From assembly GCA_964403795.1 (NCBI GenBank), contig CAYOHP010000069.1, positions 1-32,295 of the forward strand: a DNA stretch of 32,295 nucleotides. The letters run 5' to 3'. This DNA is from CAYOHP01 sp964403795 [NCBI: uncultured bacterium] (GTDB lineage: Bacteria > Muiribacteriota > UBA6191 > CAZXTJ01). Positions 22,526 through 30,651 of this stretch are shown piece by piece. Under the pieces are notes generated by a model. The model was not told the DNA's origin and searched no databases. It saw nothing but the letters and a program-made list of their open reading frames with translations. The translations under genes were made by a program, and so were the position numbers. Each line of letters begins with the position of its first letter. The stretch's first letter is position 1.

Positions 22526-23608
22526 ATGCTGGTCCTGACGGTGGTCGGCGCTCGCCCCCAGTTCGTCAAGGCCTCCATGGTCAGCCGGGCGTTCGCCTCC
22601 CGGGCCCGGCAGGGAGTCGATCTTCGCGAGGAGATCCTCCACACCGGCCAGCACTACGACCCGGCGATGAGCCAGGTCTTCTTCGACCAGCTGGCGATCC
22701 CCCGGCCGGTGGCCAATCTCGAGGTGGGGTCCGGTTCCCACGGCGAGGTCACCGCCCGCATGCTCCTGGGCATCGAGGCCGAGATCCTGGCCCGCCGCCC
22801 CGACTGGGTGCTGGTCTACGGGGACACCAACTCCACCCTGGCGGGTGCCCTGGCCGCTTCCAAGCTGCACGTGCCGGTGGCCCATGTCGAAGCCGGGCTC
22901 CGCTCCTACGACCAGCGCATGCCCGAGGAGGTGAACCGGGTGGTCACCGACCACCTCTCCCGGCTGCTCCTGGCACCCACCCGGGCCGCGGTCGACAACC
23001 TCGCCCGCGAGGGCCTGACCCGGGGGGTCCGGGCGATCGGGGACGTGATGTTCGACGCGGCCCGGGTCTTCGGCGACCTGGCCCGGCGCCAGAGCGATGT
23101 GCTCCAGCGCCTCCGGCTCGAGGCCGGCGGCTACTTCCTGGCCACGGTGCACCGGGCCGAGAACGTCGACGACCCGGCGCGCCTCTCCGGCATCCTCGAG
23201 GGGCTGGGACGCGCCGCCCGGAGCCGGGTCGTGCTGCTCCCGCTCCATCCCCGGACCCGGGCCCGGATCCTCGCGGCCGGGCTCGAGGGCGCCTTGGCAC
23301 CGCTGCGGGTGGTCGAGCCGGCGCCCTTCCTCGACATGGTCCGCCTGGAGCAGGAGGCCCGTGCCATCCTCACCGATTCCGGGGGAGTCCAGAAGGAGGC
23401 CTACTTCCACGGCGTGCCCTGCGTCACCCTCCGGGAGGTGACCGAGTGGGTCGAGACCGTGGAGGCGGGTTGGAACCGCCTGGTGGGAGCGGACCCGGCC
23501 CGGCTGGAGGCCGCCCTCGCGGATCTGGCTCCAGGCCGGCCGATCCCCGACTACGGCACCGGCGGGGCCGCCGAAGAGGTGGTGGACGCCCTGCTCCGAC
23601 CGGGCTAG
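22526..23608 (+). CDS. wecB: UDP-N-acetylglucosamine 2-epimerase family (WecB/WbpI)
   Basis: A 360-residue non-hydrolysing 2-epimerase, the normal family length. It opens MLVLTVVGARPQFVK, then HTGQHYD, YGDTNSTLAG, AHVEAGLRSYD and PEEVNRVVTDHLS. It has TVHRAEN at 207-213 and the UDP-binding DSGGVQKEA at 284-292, all signature segments. WecB converts UDP-GlcNAc to UDP-ManNAc; the relative WbpI epimerises UDP-2,3-diacetamido-glucuronic acid to the manno form. Because WbpA, B, D and E homologues lie on the opposite strand at 28958-32295, the WbpI role is likely, but the two cannot be told apart by sight. ATG 22526 has GGGAG upstream. The 19-base gap before it contains no promoter-like element. 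Confidence 0.93.
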   Translation: MLVLTVVGARPQFVKASMVSRAFASRARQGVDLREEILHTGQHYDPAMSQVFFDQLAIPRPVANLEVGSGSHGEVTARMLLGIEAEILARRPDWVLVYGDTNSTLAGALAASKLHVPVAHVEAGLRSYDQRMPEEVNRVVTDHLSRLLLAPTRAAVDNLAREGLTRGVRAIGDVMFDAARVFGDLARRQSDVLQRLRLEAGGYFLATVHRAENVDDPARLSGILEGLGRAARSRVVLLPLHPRTRARILAAGLEGALAPLRVVEPAPFLDMVRLEQEARAILTDSGGVQKEAYFHGVPCVTLREVTEWVETVEAGWNRLVGADPARLEAALADLAPGRPIPDYGTGGAAEEVVDALLRPG

Positions 23609-23619
23609 TCTCCAGGCCC

Positions 23620-25872
23620 ATGGAGCCGTCCCCCGCGCCCCGGAACGCCACTCCCCGGGGTCCCGAGGAGGTCGTCACCGCCTTCCTGCTGCTCCATTTC
23701 CTGACCTTCGCCGGGGTCAACCTGGCGCTGGCGGTCGCCACCCTGACCTGCCTGGCCAGCCCCGGGGTCCGTCGCCGCTTCTTCCTCCCCTGGCCCGGTG
23801 CCACCCGCGCCGCGATCCTGGCCTTCGTGGCCTGGATGTTCGTCTCCCGTTGCCTCTCGCCCGAGAGCTGGGTGGAGGGCGTCCGCCTGGATCGCAACAT
23901 CGGGTGGAAGCCGGCCCTCGCCATGGTCCTCGGGTACCTGGCCGCGGGGCCAGGAGCGTCCGGCGCGCGACGGATCGCCCTCCGGGTGGCCGCCGGCGCC
24001 GCGCTCCTGATCCTGCCGGTGCTGCCGACCTTCGACGGGTACCGGATCAGCATGGGCACCAGTGTCTACGGCCGCGAGATCCTGGGGCCCAACGTCCTGG
24101 GCGGCGCCCTGGCCTACCTGGCCCTGATCACCCTCTCCCTGGGCCTGGCGACGCCGACCGGTGCCCGCACCCAAAGGCTCGCCCTGGCCGGGCTCCTCGT
24201 CCTCCAGACCGTGCTCACCGGGAGCCGCACCTCCTGGGTGCTGCTGGTGACGGGGGCCGCCACCCTGCTGGCCCTGCGCCTCTCGGGACGTTCCCTGGTC
24301 CTGGGCCTGGCGGGCCTGGCGATGGCGGCCGCCACCGCGCTGGTCCTCCAGCCCCGCTACCTCCTCATGGCCGACGCCTCCACCTCCCTGGCCTTCCGGA
24401 AGCAGGTCTGGGCCAAGGGCGCCCACCTGATCGCCCGCGCCCCGGTGTTCGGGGCCGGATCCCGCCACCTGGGGAACCTCGCCGACCAGCTCTGGCCCCC
24501 GTACATGGGTGTCCCCATGGGCTGGACCGAGACGGTGCTGATCGGGAACCCGAGCGAGTTCCACAACGACTACCTGTCGCTGGGCGCCCAGTACGGGATC
24601 CCGGGGACCCTCCTGTTCGTGACCCTGCACGGGGTGCTCCTGGCGACCCTGGCCCGGGCCGCCCGGTCCCGGGAACCGGATCGGCCCGCCGGAGGAGGTC
24701 CGCGGCAGGGACCCGGCCAGGGGAGCGGCGCCCTCGACGACCCCGATGACCCCGACGGCCCCGAGGTCACCGGCCTGCTCCGGGGCCATGCCGCGGCGAT
24801 CACGGGTCTCATGGTCTACGCGCTCGCCAATCCCACCTGGATGAACAAGGAGCTCGGGCCGTTCACCGCTTGCCTGATGGGTACCGGCCTGGGTGCTGCC
24901 GCGGCCAGGCTGCGAAGGCCCGGCGCCGAGCCCGCGACCGGACCGGAGGACGCCGCGCCTCCCCTACCCTGCAAGCTCTGCGACCAAGGGTCCGCTCCGC
25001 TCCGGTACCGGCTCAGGGACGGCTCGCACCTCCACGTCTGCGACCGCTGCGGCGCCCACTTCCTGTCCCATCGCGACGACCTCTCGGCCCTCCCGGCCAG
25101 GCTCGCGGCGGGGGAGCTGACCGACGCCGACCGCGCCTACCTCGAGCACGAGCAGCACGGCAACCGTGCCCGGTTCGACCAGAAGGTCGAGCTGCTGGCC
25201 GCTCATCTCGACCTGGAGGGAGCCCGCTGTCTCGACCTGGGAGCCGGGGGCGGACTCTTCATGCACCTCCTCGCCGGCAGGGGAGCCCGGGTCGAGGGCA
25301 TCGAGCCCAACCGGGTGAGCGCGGCCTTCGCGGCCGAACGCTTCGGGCTCGACCTCGACCCCCGCCTGCTCGGCGACCCCCACTGGCAGGACACCGCCCG
25401 CGGCGCCTTCGACGCCGTCACCCTTTGGGACGTGATCGAGCACGTCAACGAGCCGCGCACCCTGCTCGCCGAGGCCGGCGCCGTGCTCCGGCCGGGCGGC
25501 CTGCTGCTCCTCGACACCCCCATGCGCGACGGGACCTACCATCGGTTGGGCGAGTTCGGCTACCGGCTCTCGGGCGGCGCCGTGCCCGGATTCCTCGACC
25601 TCCTCTATTCGAGCCAGCCGCTCGGCCACAAGCAGATCCTGTCCCGCTCCGACCTGACCCGCCTCCTCGACCGGGCCGGCTTCGACCTCCTCGAACTCCG
25701 GACCCAGCATGAACTCACCTATCCGGTGGCGAACTACCTCCGGGCCTTCTTCCGCTCCGAGCACCTGGCCGCCTGGCTCGAAGCCCCCGCCACCCTGCTC
25801 CTCCGCCTGCTCCCGGTGCGGAACAAGATGGTGGCAGTGGCCAGGAAGCGGGATCGACCCGCCTCCCCATGA
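23620..25872 (+). CDS. O-antigen ligase/polymerase (Wzy_C-like) fused to a zinc-ribbon SAM methyltransferase
   Basis: A 750-residue continuous frame of two halves. Residues about 20-430 are a polytopic membrane domain with many Leu/Ala-rich spans, a TGSRTSWVLLV segment, and RAPVFGAGSRHL followed by SEFHNDYLSLGAQYGIPG (H315-N316), the pattern of the O-antigen ligase/Wzy_C family. The last span is about 418-434. Residues about 451-477 form a ribbon (C451, C454, C474, C477), then a methyltransferase core with CLDLGAGGGLFMHLL (537-551), GIEPN, LWDVIEHVNEPR and RPGGLLLLDTP. The family of each half is separately well supported. Ligases act on the periplasmic side, while SAM enzymes act in the cytoplasm, so a cytoplasmic C-terminal tail is expected. 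Fusion, a lost stop or assembly error are the options. ATG 23620 is 11 bases after the previous stop. Confidence 0.88.
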   Translation: MEPSPAPRNATPRGPEEVVTAFLLLHFLTFAGVNLALAVATLTCLASPGVRRRFFLPWPGATRAAILAFVAWMFVSRCLSPESWVEGVRLDRNIGWKPALAMVLGYLAAGPGASGARRIALRVAAGAALLILPVLPTFDGYRISMGTSVYGREILGPNVLGGALAYLALITLSLGLATPTGARTQRLALAGLLVLQTVLTGSRTSWVLLVTGAATLLALRLSGRSLVLGLAGLAMAAATALVLQPRYLLMADASTSLAFRKQVWAKGAHLIARAPVFGAGSRHLGNLADQLWPPYMGVPMGWTETVLIGNPSEFHNDYLSLGAQYGIPGTLLFVTLHGVLLATLARAARSREPDRPAGGGPRQGPGQGSGALDDPDDPDGPEVTGLLRGHAAAITGLMVYALANPTWMNKELGPFTACLMGTGLGAAAARLRRPGAEPATGPEDAAPPLPCKLCDQGSAPLRYRLRDGSHLHVCDRCGAHFLSHRDDLSALPARLAAGELTDADRAYLEHEQHGNRARFDQKVELLAAHLDLEGARCLDLGAGGGLFMHLLAGRGARVEGIEPNRVSAAFAAERFGLDLDPRLLGDPHWQDTARGAFDAVTLWDVIEHVNEPRTLLAEAGAVLRPGGLLLLDTPMRDGTYHRLGEFGYRLSGGAVPGFLDLLYSSQPLGHKQILSRSDLTRLLDRAGFDLLELRTQHELTYPVANYLRAFFRSEHLAAWLEAPATLLLRLLPVRNKMVAVARKRDRPASP

Positions 25873-27095
25873 CCGCTCCCGAGACCCTGTTCGTCACCCA
25901 GTACTACGTGCCCGAGATCGGTGCCACCCAGTTCCGCATGCACGACTTCGCCCGTACCCTGGCCGCCTCCGGCCACCGGGTCCGGGTGCTGACCGAGATG
26001 CCCAACCACCCCGCCGGGGTGATCCCCCCGGCCTACCGGGGACGCCTGCACCTGGTCGAGGAGATCGACGGCGTCACCGTGGACCGGGTCTGGGTCCATG
26101 CCCGGCCCCGCGCCAGGGCCCTCGACCGGATCCTCTTCTACGCCAGCTTCGCGCTCCTGGCGTCCCTGCGGTTCCTGACCCTGCCGAGGCCCAGGGTCGT
26201 GTTCGCGACCAGCCCGCCGCTCCCGGCCGCGGTGCTGGCGGCCCTGGCCGCCTGGATCCGGGGCGTGCCCTTCGTGCTGGACGTGCGCGACCTCTGGCCC
26301 GATTCGATCTTCGACCTGGGCGAGCTCCCCGACGCCTGGTACACCCGCCCCCTGCGATGGATGGAGCGTTTCGTCTACGCCCGGGCCGTGGCCATCGTCT
26401 ACAACGTGCCGGCCTTCGACGCCTACCTGGCCACCGCCGCCCCCGGAAAACCCCGGCACCTCATCATGAATGCGGCCGACACGGTGGTGCCCGGCTATGC
26501 GCCGGTGCCCGGCGGCGAGCCGGGGATCGACCGTCCCATGCGGATCTTCTACACCGGCCTCCTCGGCCTGGCCCAGGACCTGACCCGGCTGGTGGCCGCC
26601 ACCCGGCTGGTGCGCCCCGATCTCGACCTCGAGGTCCGCATCTACGGCACCGGTCCCACCCGCGACCGGGTCCTGGCCATGCTCCCCGACCATCCCCGGG
26701 TCAAGCTCTACGAGCCGATCCCGCGCCACCAGCTCGACCGCGAACTCGAGTCCGCGGACCTCTGCTTCCTGCACCTCCGGGACGTCCCGAGCTTCCACGT
26801 GGCATTCCCCCGGAAACTCGTCCACGCCATGAGCCGAGCCAAGCCGGTGCTGGTGGCCGCGGCCGGGGAGCTCCCCGGGTTCGTGGCGTCCCGGGGCATC
26901 GGGCTCTCCACCGACCCGGAGGATCCCGCCGCCATCGCCCGCAGCATCGAGCTCGCCTGGGAGCGGCGGTCGGAGTGGGCGGCCTGGGGTGCCGCCGGCC
27001 TGGCGGTGATCCGGGAGCGTCACGACCTGGCCGAGAACACCCGCCGCCTCGCCGAGGTCCTGGAGGCCGCCGCCTCCGCCGCACGCCCCTCCTGA
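25869..27095 (+). CDS. GT4 glycosyltransferase (WbuB-like)
   Basis: A 408-residue GT-B enzyme starting at ATG 25869 (ATGA overlap). It begins LFVTQYYVPEIGATQFRMHDFARTL, and has VLTEMPNHPAG and VFVLDVRDLWPDS-type segments (PFVLDVRDLWPDSIFDLG), highly typical of the WbuB branch of GT4 that transfers aminodeoxy sugars such as N-acetylfucosamine. The donor half has IFYTGLLGLAQDL, YGTGPTRD, YEPIPRHQL and FPRKLVHAMSRAKPVLVAA (about 313-331), where the first Glu of the EX7E motif is not seen. It would extend the lipid-linked chain in the cytoplasm. Its last 76 bases overlap the end of the convergent amidotransferase gene. Confidence 0.9.
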   Translation: MTAPETLFVTQYYVPEIGATQFRMHDFARTLAASGHRVRVLTEMPNHPAGVIPPAYRGRLHLVEEIDGVTVDRVWVHARPRARALDRILFYASFALLASLRFLTLPRPRVVFATSPPLPAAVLAALAAWIRGVPFVLDVRDLWPDSIFDLGELPDAWYTRPLRWMERFVYARAVAIVYNVPAFDAYLATAAPGKPRHLIMNAADTVVPGYAPVPGGEPGIDRPMRIFYTGLLGLAQDLTRLVAATRLVRPDLDLEVRIYGTGPTRDRVLAMLPDHPRVKLYEPIPRHQLDRELESADLCFLHLRDVPSFHVAFPRKLVHAMSRAKPVLVAAAGELPGFVASRGIGLSTDPEDPAAIARSIELAWERRSEWAAWGAAGLAVIRERHDLAENTRRLAEVLEAAASAARPS

Positions 27096-28951
27096 CCGCC
27101 GCCGGCCAGCTCGGAGAGCCGCCCGGGCGTCCCCGCCAGCTGTCGGTCGGAGAATGCGTCCGCCACCCTCGCCCCGGGCCGCAGCCACCGTGCCGCCCCG
27201 CTCCCGGATGCCTCGAGCCGGGCCCTCAGCCAGCGTCCCACGCCCGCCGCCACCCACTCCCGGCTGCGGGCCTCGAAGCCGAACTTGTACCTGGCCCAGC
27301 GGATCGGATCGGGCACCCGGCCCGCCATCACGCTCCGCAGCAACCACTTGCCGTAGCCGTCGCGGATCTTGTCCTCCCGGGGCAGGGCCAGCCCCAGCTC
27401 CATGACCCGGTAGTCCATGAACGGGAGCCGGCTCTCGATGGACCACCCCATGGAGTTGCCGTCCTCGTAACGCAGGAGCGTCGGCAGGCTAAGGCGCGTC
27501 ACATCCAAGATCTGGCGCTCCCCCAGGGACCGGCCGGCCAGTCCCATGGCCTCCTGTGAGGGTGCGGGCAGCACCAGGGTGCCGAAGTCCCCGGCGGTCC
27601 CCGCGGCCTGTGCCCGGCCCGACGACGGCCCCGGGTCCCGGCCCAGGTAGCGCGTCATGAACCGCCAGGGACGGGTACCCCGGACCAGGTCGCCGGCCAG
27701 GAACCGGGCCAGGCCCGCCAGGCCCAGGCAAGCTCCCACCAGCCGGCCGGCCCCCAGGTCCTCGGCCACCGCCCATGCCTGGTACTTGCGATAGCCCATC
27801 AGCGCCTCGTCGGCTCCCTGGCCTCCCATCACCACCTTGAAGCCCTCGCGGGAAGCGGCCCGGTAGACCAGGTTCTGGGCCACCACGCTCAGGTCCGGGA
27901 AGGGCCCGTCCTGCATGGCTAGGGTGGCTTCGACCGCCTCCTCGATCTCGCCTCGCCGGGCCCGGATCCAGCGGACCGGGAGCCCGAGCCGTCCCGCCAG
28001 GAGCGAGGCCGCCCCTCCCTCGCCTGCCGGCTCGCGCGGGTCCCCGAAGCAGAAGGCCACCGGCCGCACCCCGGCCTCCACCGAGAGGGCCGCCACCGAG
28101 GCCGAGTCGAGGCCTCCCGAGAGCGAGAGGGCCACCGGCACGTCGGCCCGGAGACGCAGCGCCACCGCCCCGGCCAGCGTCTCCCGGAGCCTGGCCCCGC
28201 GCTCCTGGGAGCCGAGGCCCGCAAGCTCCTCGCGTCGGGCCGCCACCCGCTCCTCGAGCCGGTACCAGCGCTCCGGTGCCCCGACCACCGGACGATCGCC
28301 CGAGAGGTCCACCGCCACCCGGCAACCCGGTGGCACCGAGCGGATGCCGGAGAAGGCCGAACCGCCGGCCTCGTCCTCGTAGACGCCCCTTGCCAGGCCC
28401 CTTGCCGCCCAGGCAGGGTCCGGCTCCGCACCCACTACCGCGGCCAGCGCCCGGGCCGAGGAGGCGAAGAACAGGCCCCCGTCAGCCTCCGCCCAGAACA
28501 GGGGCTTCACGCCGAAGCGATCCCGCACCAACCAGAGCCGCCGCTCGACCCGGTCGAGCAGGCCCAGGGCGAACATACCGTTCCAGGACTCCGGGGCCCC
28601 GGGTCCGCGCTCCGCCCAGGAGGCCAGGAGGACCTCGGTGTCGGAGCCGGTGGAGAACCTCGCGCCTCCCGTCTCGAGGCGGCGCCGGAGTTCCCGGAAG
28701 TCGTAGAGCTCGCCGTTGAACACCACCGAGAGGCGCCCCCCGGCTCCGTCCATCGGCTGGTTCCCGGCCCGGGAGAGTTCGACGATCGAGAGCCGGTCGT
28801 GGCCCAGGACCACCGAGAGCCCCCCGCAGCGCTCCTCGCGGACCGCCTGGTGATCAGGGCCCCTGGCCAGCTGGAGCCGTACCAGGCGGGTCACCGCCCG
28901 GAGCCCGGCGGGGGATCCCGGAGGCACCACCGCGCCCGAGATCCCGCACAT
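27020..28951 (-). CDS. asnB: Asparagine synthase-like amidotransferase, second copy (AsnB family)
   Basis: A 643-residue class II amidotransferase. Cys2 in MCGISGAVV is the nucleophile; HDRLSIVELS (51-60), FNGELYDF and GSDTEV follow. The synthetase domain has LSLSGGLDSASVAA (275-288), with the ATP loop SGGLDS at 278-283, and the late IESRLPFMDYR. It lacks the 40-residue early insertion of the copy at 3362-5422, and the two differ widely, so they are not a recent duplication. The last 50 or so residues are a low-complexity tail (DAFSDRQLAGTPGRLSELAGGG) that overlaps the convergent glycosyltransferase gene by 76 bases. It lies six bases after the WbpE-like gene with no clear ribosome site. Plausible role is amidating a uronic acid made by the Wbp enzymes upstream; true asparagine synthesis is the alternative. 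Confidence 0.9.
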   Translation of the reverse strand: MCGISGAVVPPGSPAGLRAVTRLVRLQLARGPDHQAVREERCGGLSVVLGHDRLSIVELSRAGNQPMDGAGGRLSVVFNGELYDFRELRRRLETGGARFSTGSDTEVLLASWAERGPGAPESWNGMFALGLLDRVERRLWLVRDRFGVKPLFWAEADGGLFFASSARALAAVVGAEPDPAWAARGLARGVYEDEAGGSAFSGIRSVPPGCRVAVDLSGDRPVVGAPERWYRLEERVAARREELAGLGSQERGARLRETLAGAVALRLRADVPVALSLSGGLDSASVAALSVEAGVRPVAFCFGDPREPAGEGGAASLLAGRLGLPVRWIRARRGEIEEAVEATLAMQDGPFPDLSVVAQNLVYRAASREGFKVVMGGQGADEALMGYRKYQAWAVAEDLGAGRLVGACLGLAGLARFLAGDLVRGTRPWRFMTRYLGRDPGPSSGRAQAAGTAGDFGTLVLPAPSQEAMGLAGRSLGERQILDVTRLSLPTLLRYEDGNSMGWSIESRLPFMDYRVMELGLALPREDKIRDGYGKWLLRSVMAGRVPDPIRWARYKFGFEARSREWVAAGVGRWLRARLEASGSGAARWLRPGARVADAFSDRQLAGTPGRLSELAGGGQEGRAAEAAASRTSARRRVFSARS

Positions 28952-28957
28952 GCCCGT

Positions 28958-30070
28958 TCAGCCGGAGAGGGCGGAGCGGAGGGTCTGGACCACGCGGGCC
29001 ACCTTGGCCTCCTCCATGGTCGGCCAGATAGGGAGCGAGAGCACGTCGGCGGCGGCCGCCTCGGCCACCGGGCAAGCCGGGTACTGGCCGTCGTAGAGCG
29101 GCAGTCGGTGCACCGGAACCGGGTAGTAGACCATGGTGGAGACGCCCTTGGCCTCCAGGGCCTTCTGCACCGCGTCCCGCTTCCCGCCCGCGATCCGCAC
29201 CGTGTACTGGTGGAACACGTGCTCCGCGTACTCCTCCACGACCGGGACGGTCACGCCCTCCACCTCGGCGAGCATCCTGCCGTAGAGCCCGGCGACCCGC
29301 CGACGCCCCTGGTTGTACTCGTCGATATGGGGCAGCTTCACGGCCAGGAGCGCCGCCTGCAGGGCGTCCAGCCGTGAGTTGTACCCGAGGGTCTCGTTGA
29401 AGTACTTCTTCTTGGCCCCGTGGGCCCGGAGCATCCTCACCTCGGCGGCCAGGTCGTCGTCGTCGGTGGCGATCAGGCCGCCGTCGCCGAACCCACCCAG
29501 GTTCTTCGAGGGGAAGAACGAGAAGGCACCGATCTCGCCCAGGGTCCCGAGCTTCCGCCCGCGGTAGGCGCCGCCGAAGGCCTGGGCCACGTCCTCGAGC
29601 ATGAACAGCTCGTGCTCCTCGGCGATCTCCCCCAGCTGGTCCATGGCGGCGGCATGGCCGAAGAGATGGACCGGCAGGATCGCCCGGGTGGAGTCCGAGA
29701 GCACGGCCCGCACCGCCTCCGGGTCGAGGTCGAAGGTGCCCGGCTGGATGTCCGCGAACACCGGGGTCGCCCCCACCAGGCTGATGGCCTCAGCGGTGGC
29801 GAAGAAGGTGAAGGGGGTGGTGACGACCTCGTCCCCCGGACCGATCCCCAGCGCCCGAAGGCCGATCACCAGGGCATCGGTGCCCGAGTTCAGGCCGATC
29901 GCATGCCGGGTGCCGAGGTAGGCCCCGACCGCCTTCTCGAAGCGCTCCACGGCGGGACCGAGGATGAAGTGACCCGAGTCGAGAACCTCACGGAACGCTC
30001 GCTCCAGCTCCTCCTTGACCGCCTCGATCTCGGGGGCCAAGTCGAGCACCGGGATCTTCTCGCCGCTCAT
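28958..30070 (-). CDS. wbpE: WbpE-like aminotransferase (DegT/DnrJ/EryC1/StrS family)
   Basis: A 370-residue PLP enzyme. The PLP lysine is K189 in AFSFFPSKNLGGFGDGG, D160 (MLEDVAQAFG) contacts the PLP ring, and the N-terminal LDSGHFILGPAVERFE and VVTTPFTFFATAEA are present. FFPSKNLGGFGDGG is the WbpE/ArnB-type pattern. WbpE converts the 3-keto product of WbpB to UDP-2-acetamido-3-amino-2,3-dideoxy-D-glucuronate with glutamate as donor. The order wbpB-wbpD-wbpE on the same strand supports this. ATG 30070 overlaps the acyltransferase stop (ATGA), with AGGTCGAAGG just upstream. Confidence 0.92.
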   Translation of the reverse strand: MSGEKIPVLDLAPEIEAVKEELERAFREVLDSGHFILGPAVERFEKAVGAYLGTRHAIGLNSGTDALVIGLRALGIGPGDEVVTTPFTFFATAEAISLVGATPVFADIQPGTFDLDPEAVRAVLSDSTRAILPVHLFGHAAAMDQLGEIAEEHELFMLEDVAQAFGGAYRGRKLGTLGEIGAFSFFPSKNLGGFGDGGLIATDDDDLAAEVRMLRAHGAKKKYFNETLGYNSRLDALQAALLAVKLPHIDEYNQGRRRVAGLYGRMLAEVEGVTVPVVEEYAEHVFHQYTVRIAGGKRDAVQKALEAKGVSTMVYYPVPVHRLPLYDGQYPACPVAEAAAADVLSLPIWPTMEEAKVARVVQTLRSALSG

Positions 30071-30651
30071 CCTTCGACCTTTCGCACCTGGGTCTCGCCG
30101 CTCCGGCGGTACCTGCGGGGACAGTCCTTGCAGGTCCCCCGCTCGCCGTCGAAGGCGAGGGTGGCCCCGCACTCGCATGCAAAACCCCGGATCCTGGCCG
30201 GTACCCCGGCCACCAGGGCATAGGGCGGCACGTCCTTGGTGACCACTGCTCCGGCGGCCACGAAACACCACTCCCCCAGGGTCGTGCCGCACACCACGGT
30301 GGCGTTGGCTCCGATCGAGGCCCCGTGCTTCACCCGGGTGGTGGCGTAGTCCGCCGAGGTGTTCCGGGGGAAGGCCGAGCGCGGCGTCTTCACGTTGGTG
30401 AAGACCATGCTGGGCCCGCAGAACACGTAGTCCTCGAGGATGACGCCCTCGTAGAGGCTGACGTTGTTCTGGATCTTGCAGCCCTTGCCCACCGTCACGT
30501 GGTTGGACACCAGCACGTTCTGCCCGATGGAGCAGCCCTCGCCGATCACGGCCTTGGGCATCACATGGCTGAAGTGCCAGATCTTGGTGCCCTTGCCGAC
30601 CTTGGCCCCGTCGTCGATGTACGCCGACTCGTGTGCGAAGAAGTCGGCCAT
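30067..30651 (-). CDS. wbpD: WbpD-like hexapeptide-repeat N-acetyltransferase
   Basis: A 194-residue left-handed beta-helix acyltransferase, the length of WbpD. It has repeated hexapeptides (for example IGEGCS, VGKGCK, LEDYVF, IGANAT, LGEWCF) and begins MADFFAHESAYIDDGAKVGKGTKIWHFSHVM-like, a WbpD/PglD-type opening with the GTKIWHF motif. It would acetylate the 3-amino group of UDP-2-acetamido-3-amino-glucuronate from acetyl-CoA. The C-terminus has a four-cysteine ribbon (C159, C161, C174, C177) after the helix. The ATG at 30651 shares one base with the stop of the oxidoreductase gene (TGATG). The next gene starts inside its stop. Confidence 0.93.
   Translation of the reverse strand: MADFFAHESAYIDDGAKVGKGTKIWHFSHVMPKAVIGEGCSIGQNVLVSNHVTVGKGCKIQNNVSLYEGVILEDYVFCGPSMVFTNVKTPRSAFPRNTSADYATTRVKHGASIGANATVVCGTTLGEWCFVAAGAVVTKDVPPYALVAGVPARIRGFACECGATLAFDGERGTCKDCPRRYRRSGETQVRKVEG

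Noticed and set aside
28958-30223. Plus-strand open frames over the WbpE and WbpD genes
   Set aside because: They are antisense shadows. The minus-strand products show PLP-site and hexapeptide motifs, and the plus-strand translations show none.
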